Under the pieces are notes generated by a model that worked only from the letters and a program-made list of their open reading frames with translations, was not told where the DNA came from and made no database searches. The position numbers were made by a program, and so were the translations under genes. DNA of 64,000 nt, from contig WTCE01000041.1 of NCBI GenBank assembly GCA_013138735.1, forward strand, positions 50,868-114,867. Reading direction: 5' to 3'. This DNA is from Crocinitomix sp. (GTDB lineage: Bacteria; Bacteroidota; Bacteroidia; Flavobacteriales_D; Crocinitomicaceae). Shown here piece after piece: positions 46,895-55,475 of this stretch (position 1 is the first letter of the stretch; the number at the start of each line of letters is the position of its first letter).

Positions 46895-47050
46895 ACCCTA
46901 ACTGCAAGTTAACAACACAACACAACACAACACAACACAACACAACACAACACAACACAACACAACACAACACAACACAACTCCATCTTACAACTTCAAT
47001 AATACCCTCCCAAAACCTACCACAAATCCATACAAAAAAACTATTTTTAA
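46895..47050 (+). repeat. Companion repeat unit holding an expanded (CACAA) tract, left copy
   Basis: After the REP comes CCCTAACTGCAAGTTAAC, then the pentanucleotide tract, then CATCTTACAACTT, CCCTCCCAAAACCTACC and AAAAAAACTATTTTTAAG. The same order, without the expansion, occurs at 48041-48137. In both places the unit ends 12-14 bp before a start codon, so it forms the immediate leader of two unrelated genes. Confidence 0.75.
46921..46980 (+). repeat. Pentanucleotide microsatellite (CACAA)12
   Basis: Twelve uninterrupted CACAA units, with the seed AACAACACAA just before. The related unit at 48058 has only the seed. The tract lies about 84-143 bp upstream of the lipoprotein start at 47064. 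The length is not a multiple-of-three coding repeat and lies outside any supported gene. Confidence 0.95.
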
Positions 47051-47063
47051 GAAAATTCAAGCC

Positions 47064-47930
47064 TTGAAATTAATAATCACTTTTCTTGTCGTTCTCTTAA
47101 TCGCCGCATGCGATTCATCTTATGAAATAGATCCTAAAAATGATTCGAAGAAAACAGAAACCGAAAATAATTATATTCAAGATACTGAAATCGAAATTAA
47201 AGATACGGTTGAATTAAAGGATAGTCCCTATACGTTACTGGATATTTCAGAAATTGCATACGGGGCTGACTTAATCGACACGGCAATTTCAGTCTCTTTA
47301 TTAGATTCTGTGTTGGATCCAACATTTTTCAGCTATTCAGACGAAAAAGAAATGGTATCACTTATTCATTATAATGACGGGGACCTACATGGAGACTTAG
47401 AAGTGACGGTTTTGAATAGAGCGCGTGATTTTTTCGTTTTAAACCCTAAGAATCTCTTAAGTCATAAGCGAAAATTGAAGTATGGATTTGGAGGTGTAAG
47501 TATAGAAGGAGTATTTGTTCTGCACAAATCGGTACTTTATTTTTTTGGATTTTATCGATTCAATCCATCTGGAGCCGACAAAAGTAAAAGACATGAGATC
47601 TTTTCTGCGATAATTAAGTTTAATCGTTCATTCGAAGAGGTTTCATTAGTACAATTTAATTTGGGTTTTATAACAGGCACGGAAGCAGGTGAACGTGCAG
47701 TTATGTTTATAAATGATGAAAAATCGAAGGTACGCGCATTTGATCTTGATTACGACAATTATGGAGACCAATTTGTCACAGATTATTTTGAAATATTAGA
47801 AGATTCAAGTCGGTTTTGGGAGAGTAAATCCTATGATTTGGAAGTAAGAGTGAAGTCCTTAAAATATTCGAATTGGAGAAATGGAGGACTAATATTTTTC
47901 AAAGAGGATTCAGTAAAGTCAAGTCATTAA
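47064..47930 (+). CDS. Lipoprotein, unknown function
   Basis: 288 residues starting at TTG 47064 with a lipoprotein leader (LIITFLVVLLIAACDSS, Cys at 16). A Glu/Asp/Lys-rich linker (~20-45) is followed by a mainly beta domain (HGDLEVTVLNRARDFFVL; GVSIEGVFVLHKSVLYFFGFY). I recognise no family. The TTG is preferred because it places a proper leader at the N-terminus and no ATG or GTG is near. Its 5' region is the repeat unit with the (CACAA) microsatellite, which could alter expression by slippage. Confidence 0.55.
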   Translation: MKLIITFLVVLLIAACDSSYEIDPKNDSKKTETENNYIQDTEIEIKDTVELKDSPYTLLDISEIAYGADLIDTAISVSLLDSVLDPTFFSYSDEKEMVSLIHYNDGDLHGDLEVTVLNRARDFFVLNPKNLLSHKRKLKYGFGGVSIEGVFVLHKSVLYFFGFYRFNPSGADKSKRHEIFSAIIKFNRSFEEVSLVQFNLGFITGTEAGERAVMFINDEKSKVRAFDLDYDNYGDQFVTDYFEILEDSSRFWESKSYDLEVRVKSLKYSNWRNGGLIFFKEDSVKSSH

Positions 47931-47956
47931 AAATCAATTGTTCTTCTCAGGGATCA

Positions 47957-48040
47957 CCGCTACTGCACGAAATACAATTCACCCAAATGCGCTACCGCAC
48001 GAAATGCAATTCGACGAAGTCAATCCTTTCGTGTGCGTAC
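47957..48040 (+). repeat. REP-type palindromes: one partial and one full long-form copy
   Basis: A partial copy (CCGCTACTGCACGAAATAC) at 47957-47980 is followed by a full long-form copy from 47990 to 48040. Both are in the same orientation as the rest of the family. Confidence 0.75.
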
Positions 48041-48137
48041 ACCCTAACCGCAAGTTAACAACACAACACATCTTACAACTTTAATAAAACCCTCCCAAAA
48101 CCTACTACAAATCCACTCAAAAAAACTACTTTTAAGC
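48041..48137 (+). repeat. Companion repeat unit without the expanded tract, right copy
   Basis: ACCCTAACCGCAAGTTAACA, the short seed AACACAACACA, then ATCTTACAACTTTAATAAAA, CCCTCCCAAAACCTACTA and AAAAAAACTACTTTTAAG. It matches 46895-47050 except for the missing microsatellite, and ends 12 bp before the methyltransferase ATG. Confidence 0.75.
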
Positions 48138-48149
48138 AAAAATTAGCAC

Positions 48150-48791
48150 ATGGAATTTTTACCTGAAAAAATAGATAATTACGCTGGCGAACATACAGCT
48201 GCTGAATCTGCATTATTAGCGAACCTATCACGCGAAACACATTTGAAAATTATGGTTCCTCGGATGTTGTCAGGTCATATTCAAGGACGTTTTTTAAGTA
48301 TGATTTCGCACATGCTAAAACCAAAATATATTATAGAAATTGGAACCTATACAGGTTATTCAGCTTTGTGCATGGCAGAAGGATTGCACCCAGACGGAAA
48401 AATCATCACCATTGATAATAACGAAGAGTTGAAGGATATTTTAGACGCGCACATGAATGCTTCTGAATTTGCCAATCAAATTGATTTTAGATTAGGAGCA
48501 GCCTTGGATATTATTCCAATGCTACCAAATGACATTGATTTAGTTTTTATTGATGCAGACAAACCAAATTACAGCAATTATTTTGATGCCGTAATCGATA
48601 AAATGCGCCCCGGCGGTTTTATTTTAGCCGACAATGTTTTATGGAGTGGTAAAGTCACTGAAGAAATCAAAACAAACGACAAAAGTACTATAGCTATAAA
48701 TGCCTTTAACAAAAAAGTACATGCCGACCCAAGAGTGGAGAATGTACTAATACCAATTCGTGATGGAATTATGGCACTACGAAAATTGTAA
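48150..48791 (+). CDS. SAM-dependent O-methyltransferase (catechol/caffeoyl-CoA type)
   Basis: 213 residues of the class I O-methyltransferase (Methyltransf_3) family. The SAM-binding motif I is YIIEIGTYTGYSALCMA, the acidic residue after strand 2 is in KIITIDNNEE, the metal-binding loop is LVFIDADKPNY, and ILADNVLWSG follows. The length is normal. It transfers a methyl group to a hydroxyl of a small aromatic or unknown acceptor in the cytoplasm, with a divalent metal ion; the substrate cannot be read from the sequence. Confidence 0.9.
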   Translation: MEFLPEKIDNYAGEHTAAESALLANLSRETHLKIMVPRMLSGHIQGRFLSMISHMLKPKYIIEIGTYTGYSALCMAEGLHPDGKIITIDNNEELKDILDAHMNASEFANQIDFRLGAALDIIPMLPNDIDLVFIDADKPNYSNYFDAVIDKMRPGGFILADNVLWSGKVTEEIKTNDKSTIAINAFNKKVHADPRVENVLIPIRDGIMALRKL

Positions 48792-48898
48792 ATTTTCGAA
48801 TGATCAATTTCCATAACACATAACACAAAAACAGGTCAAAACGCAGTCTAATATATAACATCTAACAGCGCAGCGATCTAACATCTATAAAAACACTA

Positions 48899-49927
48899 AT
48901 GACTATAAAAATAACAGACTTCAGAAGCGATACCGTCACTAAACCAACACAAGCCATGCGTGAATTCATGTTGGCTGCCGAAGTTGGGGATGACGTTTTT
49001 GGAGATGATCCAACAATAAACGAATTGCAAAGAATAGGAGCAGAAATGTTTGGAATGGAAGCCGGGTTATATTGCTCCTCTGGAACAATGACCAACCAAA
49101 TTGCAATTAATGTCCATACCCAGCCTGGTGATGAAGTAATTTGTCATGAAGAAGCACATATTTATCGTTACGAGGGTGGAGGGATTGCAAAAAATTCAGG
49201 AGCATCTGTCCGTTTCATAAGAGGGAATCAAGGTCGCATAAATCCAGATGAAATAGTTGACAATATAAATCCTGATGACCAACATTATCCGGTAACAACC
49301 TTAGTGAGTATTGAAGATACTGCTAATAGAGGAGGAGGAATGTGTTATGACTTTGAGGATATAAAACGCATCAGTCAAATTTGCAAAGAAAATAAACTCG
49401 CTTTTCATTTAGACGGTGCGCGTGTGTTTAACGCATTAGAAGTGAATAAAATTAGTCCATTCGAATATGGGCGCCAATTTGATACAATTTCTATTTGCCT
49501 ATCAAAAGGATTAGGTGCGCCGGTAGGCTCATTATTGCTTGGTAGCAAGGCATTTATTGCGAAAGCGCGTAGAGTGCGAAAAGTTTTTGGTGGTGGCATG
49601 CGCCAAGCAGGAATTATTGCTGCGGGTGGAATATACGCCTTGCAAAATAATATCGCTCGCCTAAGAATTGATCATGAAAATGCAAAACAAGTAGAAGCGA
49701 TTTTAGCATCAAAAAATTGGGTCAAAGAAGTGTTGCCCGTTCAAACAAACATAGTCGTAGGCATTTTAGAAGATGGAATAAATGAAGGAGATGTTGTAAC
49801 GCAATTGCAAGAAAAAGGTATATTATGTGTTGGCTTTGGTAAAGGACGTATTAGATTTACGACTCATTTAGATATATCTGCTGCAGATATTGAACATTTG
49901 GCTGGGATTTTACCAATTGATTTATAG
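48899..49927 (+). CDS. ltaE: Low-specificity threonine aldolase (PLP-dependent)
   Basis: 342 residues. The start DFRSDTVTKPTQAMREFM and EVGDDVFGDDPTINELQ are diagnostic of threonine aldolases of the beta-eliminating lyase fold. The PLP lysine is Lys203 in SICLSKGLGAPVGS, and HLDGARVFNA carries the cofactor-contacting Asp. The enzyme cleaves L-threonine or L-allo-threonine to glycine and acetaldehyde. It starts 107 bp after the methyltransferase gene; the gap contains a short copy of an AGCGATCTAACATC repeat. Confidence 0.93.
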   Translation: MTIKITDFRSDTVTKPTQAMREFMLAAEVGDDVFGDDPTINELQRIGAEMFGMEAGLYCSSGTMTNQIAINVHTQPGDEVICHEEAHIYRYEGGGIAKNSGASVRFIRGNQGRINPDEIVDNINPDDQHYPVTTLVSIEDTANRGGGMCYDFEDIKRISQICKENKLAFHLDGARVFNALEVNKISPFEYGRQFDTISICLSKGLGAPVGSLLLGSKAFIAKARRVRKVFGGGMRQAGIIAAGGIYALQNNIARLRIDHENAKQVEAILASKNWVKEVLPVQTNIVVGILEDGINEGDVVTQLQEKGILCVGFGKGRIRFTTHLDISAADIEHLAGILPIDL

Positions 49928-49931
49928 AATA

Positions 49932-50180
49932 ATGTTGCAAATGAAATGGCATAAAATTGTATTAATTTTAGGAATTGGAATCCTTCTTTCCGCTTGCAGT
50001 AATGCGGACTGGAAAAAAGCTGACAAAGACAAGTTGATGAAGCGTTGTATGGAGGAAGGTGGCACAAAATCGTATTGCAAATGTTATTTGAGTAATGCCA
50101 TGAAAGCTTATCCAAATGCAAAGGATGTGGAAGAACTTGATTTTGAAGCGGCTGTAGAATTATCAATTAATTGCGAATGA
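49932..50180 (+). CDS. Small Cys-containing lipoprotein
   Basis: 82 residues from ATG 49932, 4 bp after the threonine aldolase stop. The lipoprotein leader is IVLILGIGILLSACSNAD. The mature part is helical with a CMEEGGTKSYCKCYL cluster and AYPNAKDVEEL, like small Bacteroidota lipoproteins of unknown function. It overlaps the next lipoprotein gene by 4 bp (ATGA), so the two are translated together. Confidence 0.6.
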   Translation: MLQMKWHKIVLILGIGILLSACSNADWKKADKDKLMKRCMEEGGTKSYCKCYLSNAMKAYPNAKDVEELDFEAAVELSINCE

Positions 50181-50809
50181 ATTGGAAAAATATCATAGGA
50201 TTATGCCTTTTGGGCGTGCTAATTTCCTGCAATGGAGGTGAAGAAAAATCTAACGTCATCCCAATAGAGGATTTTCTAGGTGAAACAGGTGAAATAGAAC
50301 AAGAAACTGAAGTGATTGAAGATTCAGTTGTAGTATTACCAACTGGTCCAATGGGATTATTCGTTCACAACCAATTAGAAAGTTTTGACACGAGCGCAAT
50401 CAATGAATTTCACCCCATAGATCGTTTTACATTTAACCAACGCAGCAAAATTTTATTCAAAAGCAAAACGAATGCGGCCTACGGAGATATTATGGTAACA
50501 CCGCGCGCCGAGTTTTTCTATTATACATTTAGTGACACAACAAAAACTAAAAATGCGTTTTACAATTGGTTAGATGGTTTTAATGATGGATCAGGAGATG
50601 AAGTGAAACTGAATCAAGATGCCAATTCCATTAAAACTCCTCCACGTTTTGCATTGGTCTATGATACTGTTATTGTTGCGGTGAATTACCGTTGCGAAGA
50701 TCAGAAACACAATTGGTCACCTTTAGAAGATAGCATTGTTTCGCGTTTTGGAAAAAACTATAATTACCGAATGGAAATTGGCTGTGGAGGACCGTTAAAG
50801 TGGAAATAA
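50177..50809 (+). CDS. Lipoprotein, unknown function
   Basis: 210 residues from ATG 50177; a TTG two codons earlier is possible but the ATG overlaps the previous stop in the common ATGA fashion. The leader is IGLCLLGVLISCNGGEE. An acidic linker is followed by a compact beta domain with two Cys (NYRCEDQ, EIGCGGPLKW) that may form a disulfide. No family recognised. Confidence 0.55.
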   Translation: MNWKNIIGLCLLGVLISCNGGEEKSNVIPIEDFLGETGEIEQETEVIEDSVVVLPTGPMGLFVHNQLESFDTSAINEFHPIDRFTFNQRSKILFKSKTNAAYGDIMVTPRAEFFYYTFSDTTKTKNAFYNWLDGFNDGSGDEVKLNQDANSIKTPPRFALVYDTVIVAVNYRCEDQKHNWSPLEDSIVSRFGKNYNYRMEIGCGGPLKWK

Positions 50810-50950
50810 GCACAGTCAATCACTAAAACCATAGGTTAAGAAAGTCACGCTAACCAAACCTGATTTTTTTACGTTAATCTATATAGAGGGTTCAATTTAA
50901 CAATGTGCAATTATCAATTTTAATACGAATCAAATCAAAAACAAATTAGA

Positions 50951-51014
50951 ACGTCAGTTCGGGTGATTTACATGAATTTAGCGCAGCGTATTCGCTGTAA
51001 ATTGTATCGAGAAC
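50951..51014 (+). repeat. Dispersed hairpin element flanked by CGTCAGTTCG and TTGTATCGAGA (copy 1)
   Basis: The element begins ACGTCAGTTCGGGTGATTT, contains an imperfect inverted repeat (AATTTAGCGCAGCG with CGCTGTAAATT) and ends TTGTATCGAGAA. A second copy with a different stem sequence is at 63834-63888. The 330-bp gap 50810-51139 otherwise holds only spacer-like AGCGATCTAAGTACTAAC repeats at 51050-51120. Confidence 0.6.
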
Positions 51015-51139
51015 AAGTGGCATAACACATAAAACAATACACGTAATACGATACTAACAGCGAACAAAGCAAGCGATCTAAGTACTAACAGAGAGTGTAG
51101 CGAACGATCAACTACTAAAGACTAACTACTAAAAAATTA

Positions 51140-53389
51140 ATGACCAAAATCAAAAGGATAGCAAATATCATTTTAAAGTTCTTTCCGCTACAGTTGGTTT
51201 TTATTCAATTGAAAAAAAGCCATTTCATGGTTGCGTTGTGGCTCATTTTTTTTGGCTTAGTAACACAGAGCATTGGTGCTAAATTCGGAATCCCATATTT
51301 ATTTTTATCTCCAGAATATTTGGGGAACGTGAGTTGGATTTCCTATATGATTTTAGGATTTGCAATTGGTGGATTTTTTATGGCCTATCACCTTTATAGT
51401 TATATTATTTTGGGCCCTTCATTTCCATTTTTAGTCACATTTTCGCGTCCCTTTTTTAAATTTTCGATTAATAATTCAACATTCCCGATACTTTTCTACA
51501 TCCTCTTAATTGTCAACATCTATGATGTTCAGCGCAATGAAGAATTAGTTTCCTTTGGAGAAGTCATTCTAGAAATGATGTCCTTAACCATAGGAATTAT
51601 TTTGTTTATCCTTTTGTCCGTTTTTTACTTTTTCAAAACCAATTTGGATATTTTAAAATTGAAAAGTCGTAAGAAGAAGAAGAAAGAGAGTAGAAATTTG
51701 TTTAGCCTTGCAAAATCTTTATTTGCACGTGAAAAATATTGGTTTCAATCACAGCCCCGTATCACTTATCAACCGTCCTATTATTTTTCCTCCTTATTCA
51801 AAATTACACGGGCACGTCCTTCAGAACATTATGATCGTAAAATCATCCGTGATATCTTTCGACAAAATCATTTAAACGCCTCGGTATTTGAACTCGCACT
51901 GGTTTTCTCATTTATCGCAATGGGATTATTGCAAGATTTTACCGCAGTTGTCATCCCTTCTGGTGCCAGCTTCTTTTTGCTGAGTACCATTTTATTAATG
52001 GTAGTGACGATCTTTTATTCCTGGTTCAAGGGCTGGGCAGTAAGTTTAATCGTACTATCACTTGTCACAGTAAATTACATTTCAGATGGCACAGGTTTCT
52101 TACGGTCAAATAACAAGGCTTATGGCCTTTCCTATCAGGAAAACGTAAGCTACAACCTTTCTAAATTAAAAGAGCAACAATTTGATGAAGTAGCGCTGCA
52201 AAATGATTTAGACCATCACGTTCAAATTTTAGAAAACTGGAAAATTAAGGCCGCTCAAGCCCAAGGAACGGATAAACCAAAATTGGTTATTTTAAATTGT
52301 TCGGGCGGTGGATTACGCGCTGCCATGTGGACACATTATATCATGCAAGAAGTGGATGAACGCACAGGAGGTTCTTTCTTTAAAAGCACGCATATGATAA
52401 CAGGTGCATCAGGCGGTATGATTGGTGCCGCTTATTTTAGAGAGGTATATGCTGCAACTAGTTTTGAGGAACGATTAACAAAGAAAGAACTGTATTCAGA
52501 AAATATTTCCAAGGATCTGCTGAACAAAGTAGCCTTTAATTTAGCGTCACATGATATTTTTCTTCGTTATCGTAAGTTTGAAGAAAAAGGGGAAGTTTAT
52601 TTGAAAGATCGTGGTTTTTCTTTTGAAGAACAATTGAATAATAATACCGACGGAATGTTGGATAAAACATTGGCAGACTTTGTACAACCCGAATTTAATA
52701 GTGAAATTCCACTCATGATTTATTCACCAACCATAATTAATGATGGAAGGCGTATGATTATTGGGTCTCAACCCTATAGCTTTTTAAACGGAACTAGTTT
52801 TAAGAATAAGAATTTGGGGCCTGAAAATATCGAGTTTATTAAGCTTTTTAAGAATAACAGAGCAATGGATGTGAGGTATACATCTATCATTCGAATGAAT
52901 TCTACCTTCCCTTATATCCTGCCAATGGTTTCTTTGCCTACACAGCCTGAAATTCATGTTATGGACGCAGGAATAAGAGATAATTATGGTACCAAGAGCA
53001 CAGTTCGTTACATTGCTGCACTGCAAGATTGGCTAAGTGAAAATACCAGTGGGGTTGTTATTATGGAGATTAGAGACATTAATAAGGATTATGATATTTC
53101 TGATGATGGAGAATTTTCGTTGTTTGATCGTGTAATAAAGCCTGCTTCCAATTTTTATGGAAATTTTTACCAAGCGCAAGAATTTAATTCAAATGAATTA
53201 ATTGAAGGTATTTCATGCGAAGATTTACCCATAGATGTATTGACATTTGTACTGCGCAAAGATCCTTTAGAGAAAATTGCATTAAGTTGGCATTTAACGC
53301 AACGCGAAAAAAATGACATTAAACGAACTTTTCAGAATGAAAAAAATCAAAAAGAATTAAAGAAATTAATAGATTTGCTTAACCACTAA
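51140..53389 (+). CDS. Membrane-anchored patatin-like phospholipase
   Basis: 749 residues. The first ~330 contain several hydrophobic segments (e.g. VALWLIFFGLVTQSIG, WISYMILGFAIGGFFMA, IGIILFILLSVFYFF, and two more around 250-310), so the N-terminus is an integral membrane region. The catalytic part carries the patatin pattern: oxyanion loop SGGGLRAAM at ~388-396, nucleophile Ser424 in TGASGGM, and the dyad Asp609 in VMDAGIRDN. Such enzymes are lipid acyl hydrolases. The catalytic half probably faces the cytoplasm, though the topology is not certain. The DUF389 gene follows after 5 bp, suggesting a joint role at the membrane. Confidence 0.85.
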   Translation: MTKIKRIANIILKFFPLQLVFIQLKKSHFMVALWLIFFGLVTQSIGAKFGIPYLFLSPEYLGNVSWISYMILGFAIGGFFMAYHLYSYIILGPSFPFLVTFSRPFFKFSINNSTFPILFYILLIVNIYDVQRNEELVSFGEVILEMMSLTIGIILFILLSVFYFFKTNLDILKLKSRKKKKKESRNLFSLAKSLFAREKYWFQSQPRITYQPSYYFSSLFKITRARPSEHYDRKIIRDIFRQNHLNASVFELALVFSFIAMGLLQDFTAVVIPSGASFFLLSTILLMVVTIFYSWFKGWAVSLIVLSLVTVNYISDGTGFLRSNNKAYGLSYQENVSYNLSKLKEQQFDEVALQNDLDHHVQILENWKIKAAQAQGTDKPKLVILNCSGGGLRAAMWTHYIMQEVDERTGGSFFKSTHMITGASGGMIGAAYFREVYAATSFEERLTKKELYSENISKDLLNKVAFNLASHDIFLRYRKFEEKGEVYLKDRGFSFEEQLNNNTDGMLDKTLADFVQPEFNSEIPLMIYSPTIINDGRRMIIGSQPYSFLNGTSFKNKNLGPENIEFIKLFKNNRAMDVRYTSIIRMNSTFPYILPMVSLPTQPEIHVMDAGIRDNYGTKSTVRYIAALQDWLSENTSGVVIMEIRDINKDYDISDDGEFSLFDRVIKPASNFYGNFYQAQEFNSNELIEGISCEDLPIDVLTFVLRKDPLEKIALSWHLTQREKNDIKRTFQNEKNQKELKKLIDLLNH

Positions 53390-53394
53390 GCTAA

Positions 53395-54957
53395 ATGGAA
53401 AATAAATACGACGACGAAAACCCTAAACCAACTGATGGTCAACCCAAGGATGGTGAAAATCAATCAGCATGGGATTCCGCAGATTCTGATCAAAAACATC
53501 ATGATTGGAAAACAATTGAGGAAGATCCGACCAAAATTAAAATTGAAAAAAATCCGGGAGAATTAGTCTCTGGTTTATTTCAATTTATCAAAAGCACCTT
53601 ATCGCTCAAACATGGTAAGTACAACTATAAAGAAGTTGTTGCAGTGGCTGAGGAAAGCGTTTTATTCGAAGGATATAACGTCTGGATTCTTATCTGTTCA
53701 ATTGTTGTAGCGTCAATAGGCTTGGATATGGGATCTATTCCCGTTGTGATTGGAGCCATGTTAATCTCTCCATTAATGGGACCAATTCGAGGAATCGGTT
53801 TTGGAGTTGGAATTAATGACCTAGCTTTACTAAAGTCATCCGTTAAGAATTATGGTGTAATGGTGGCCGTAAGTTTGGTCACTTCAATCATTTATTTTTT
53901 ACTCTCACCAACAGATATAGCTAACAGTGAACTATTAGGTAGGACAGAACCTACTTTCTTAGATGCTATGATTGCATTTTTCGGTGGGCTGTCTGGAGTT
54001 ATTGCAGCTTCTAATGGTAAAAATGATACGGTAATTCCGGGCGTAGCAATTGCAACAGCGCTAATGCCACCAATTTGTACAGCTGGTTGGGGAATAGCAA
54101 ATGCAGAATGGACCTATTTCTTAGGGGCATCTTATTTGTTCTTATTAAACTCCTTATTTATCGCTTTATCGACAGTGATATTATTGCGTTATTTACGTTT
54201 CCCTAAGCGTGAATATCTTAGTGAAAAAATTGAAAAAAAGGTTCAAAACTATATCATTCTTTTTATGATCTTGGTGATAGCACCATCTGGTTATTTGTTT
54301 TACAAAATGGCAAAACGGAGTAGTTTTGAAGCCAATACGGCACTATTTGTAGACCAAGTAGTTAAAGAATATGATCCTAACATGCTTGTCACACCAAATC
54401 CAATATTTGATTGGAATGAGTCTGTTATAGAACTGGCTGTCGTGAATGCCTATATTGACTCGTCCACGCTTGGGGCTTGGAATCGTAGAAAAGAAGATTT
54501 TAGTTTGGAGTTTGCTAGAATTAAAATCATTCAAGGGGAGGATTTGGTCGCTATGACTGATCGAAAGATTAAAGAAGCTTTGGGGCTTTCAGGCAATCAA
54601 AATGAATTGATTAATATGCTGAAAGAAAAAGAAGTTTTGATTAACGATTTGCAATCAAAATTTGAAGCATATAAAGCCGGCGAGGAAGCTAAGAAGGATC
54701 AGTTTGATCTCAACCGTATGCTAAATGGATTCAAAGTAGAATATCCTGAAATCAACAACATGGCGATCAATCGCAGTTTTAGTATAAATGCCAAAAATCA
54801 AATGGATACAGCTTATGTGATTGCCGTTAATTTTAACTCGAATGTTGATGCGTTGGAACGGAAAAAACTCAAGTCACGTATTAGCCACCGTTTCTGTTTT
54901 GAGTTAAAAGCCAGTAATGGCGTTGAGTTGGATTCAGTGAATGTGATTAATTATTGA
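53395..54957 (+). CDS. DUF389-family membrane protein
   Basis: 520 residues. A charged N-terminal region (~1-65) is followed by the DUF389 domain (~75-285) with about six membrane segments and the conserved IVVASIGLDMGSIPVVIGAM, LISPLMGPIRGIGFG and TALMPPICTAGWGIA stretches. A seventh segment (YIILFMILVIAPSGYLF) leads to a C-terminal soluble region (~310-520) with a coiled coil (NELINMLKEKEVLINDLQ) and a BON-like or OmpA-like tail. The function of DUF389 is not established; it is a polytopic inner-membrane protein. It is 5 bp after the patatin gene and overlaps the next gene by 4 bp. Confidence 0.85.
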   Translation: MENKYDDENPKPTDGQPKDGENQSAWDSADSDQKHHDWKTIEEDPTKIKIEKNPGELVSGLFQFIKSTLSLKHGKYNYKEVVAVAEESVLFEGYNVWILICSIVVASIGLDMGSIPVVIGAMLISPLMGPIRGIGFGVGINDLALLKSSVKNYGVMVAVSLVTSIIYFLLSPTDIANSELLGRTEPTFLDAMIAFFGGLSGVIAASNGKNDTVIPGVAIATALMPPICTAGWGIANAEWTYFLGASYLFLLNSLFIALSTVILLRYLRFPKREYLSEKIEKKVQNYIILFMILVIAPSGYLFYKMAKRSSFEANTALFVDQVVKEYDPNMLVTPNPIFDWNESVIELAVVNAYIDSSTLGAWNRRKEDFSLEFARIKIIQGEDLVAMTDRKIKEALGLSGNQNELINMLKEKEVLINDLQSKFEAYKAGEEAKKDQFDLNRMLNGFKVEYPEINNMAINRSFSINAKNQMDTAYVIAVNFNSNVDALERKKLKSRISHRFCFELKASNGVELDSVNVINY

Positions 54958-55475
54958 TTGTGGTAAAGTCAATAACACTCATATTGGCAATCATGTATAC
55001 ACTAAGTGGTCAAGCTCAAAACTCTTTTGGAACGTATGGGACAATTGGTTTAAACCGTATTGGCGTTGCTTACGAAATTGGAATGAATTTCCAAAAACAA
55101 GCACATAATATTAGTTTGGGAGCCCGTTTTTATGAGCCAGACCTTGTTTTTCAGAAGAATTATCCTGGCATTAATCTTGGTTATAATTATGCGCTGCGAA
55201 AAGGCAAAAAAATGAAACTCCTATTCGGCGTGAATTTGGGGCTGTTTTATGAAAACAAAATAACAACTAACTTGTGGGTGTTTGATCCTAAAATTATTGC
55301 AGGTGCAAAATGGAAGTTGTCAGATCATTTAATTTTACAATTAACAGCTGGTTTTGGCGCCGTTATTAATAAAGTTGAAACAAGTTATACTTCAAATATT
55401 CAAACATTTAATTACCTCAATTATGAATTGGCGCTGGGCCTTACATATCGTTTCGGGAATAATTCTGATCAGTAG
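54954..55475 (+). CDS. Small outer-membrane beta-barrel protein
   Basis: 173 residues if begun at TTG 54954; GTG 54960 would give MVKSITLILAIMYTLSGQA, an equally good signal peptide, so the true start is one of the two. The mature part is a series of short beta strands with aromatic ends (HNISLGARFYEPDLVF, LFGVNLGLFYENK, LALGLTYRFG), as in small outer-membrane barrels. It overlaps the DUF389 gene by 4 bp and the next gene begins 53 bp before its stop. Confidence 0.6.
   Translation: MIVVKSITLILAIMYTLSGQAQNSFGTYGTIGLNRIGVAYEIGMNFQKQAHNISLGARFYEPDLVFQKNYPGINLGYNYALRKGKKMKLLFGVNLGLFYENKITTNLWVFDPKIIAGAKWKLSDHLILQLTAGFGAVINKVETSYTSNIQTFNYLNYELALGLTYRFGNNSDQ

Noticed and set aside
46827..47060. 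Minus-strand frame with a repeated VLCCVVLCC pattern
   Set aside because: It is only the translation of the (CACAA)12 microsatellite and flanking REPs.
46681..48137. Possible CRISPR array from evenly similar repeats
   Set aside because: Copies are palindromic, vary in length and spacing, are dispersed beside genes, and have no unique spacers of constant size; REP/RAYT explains them.
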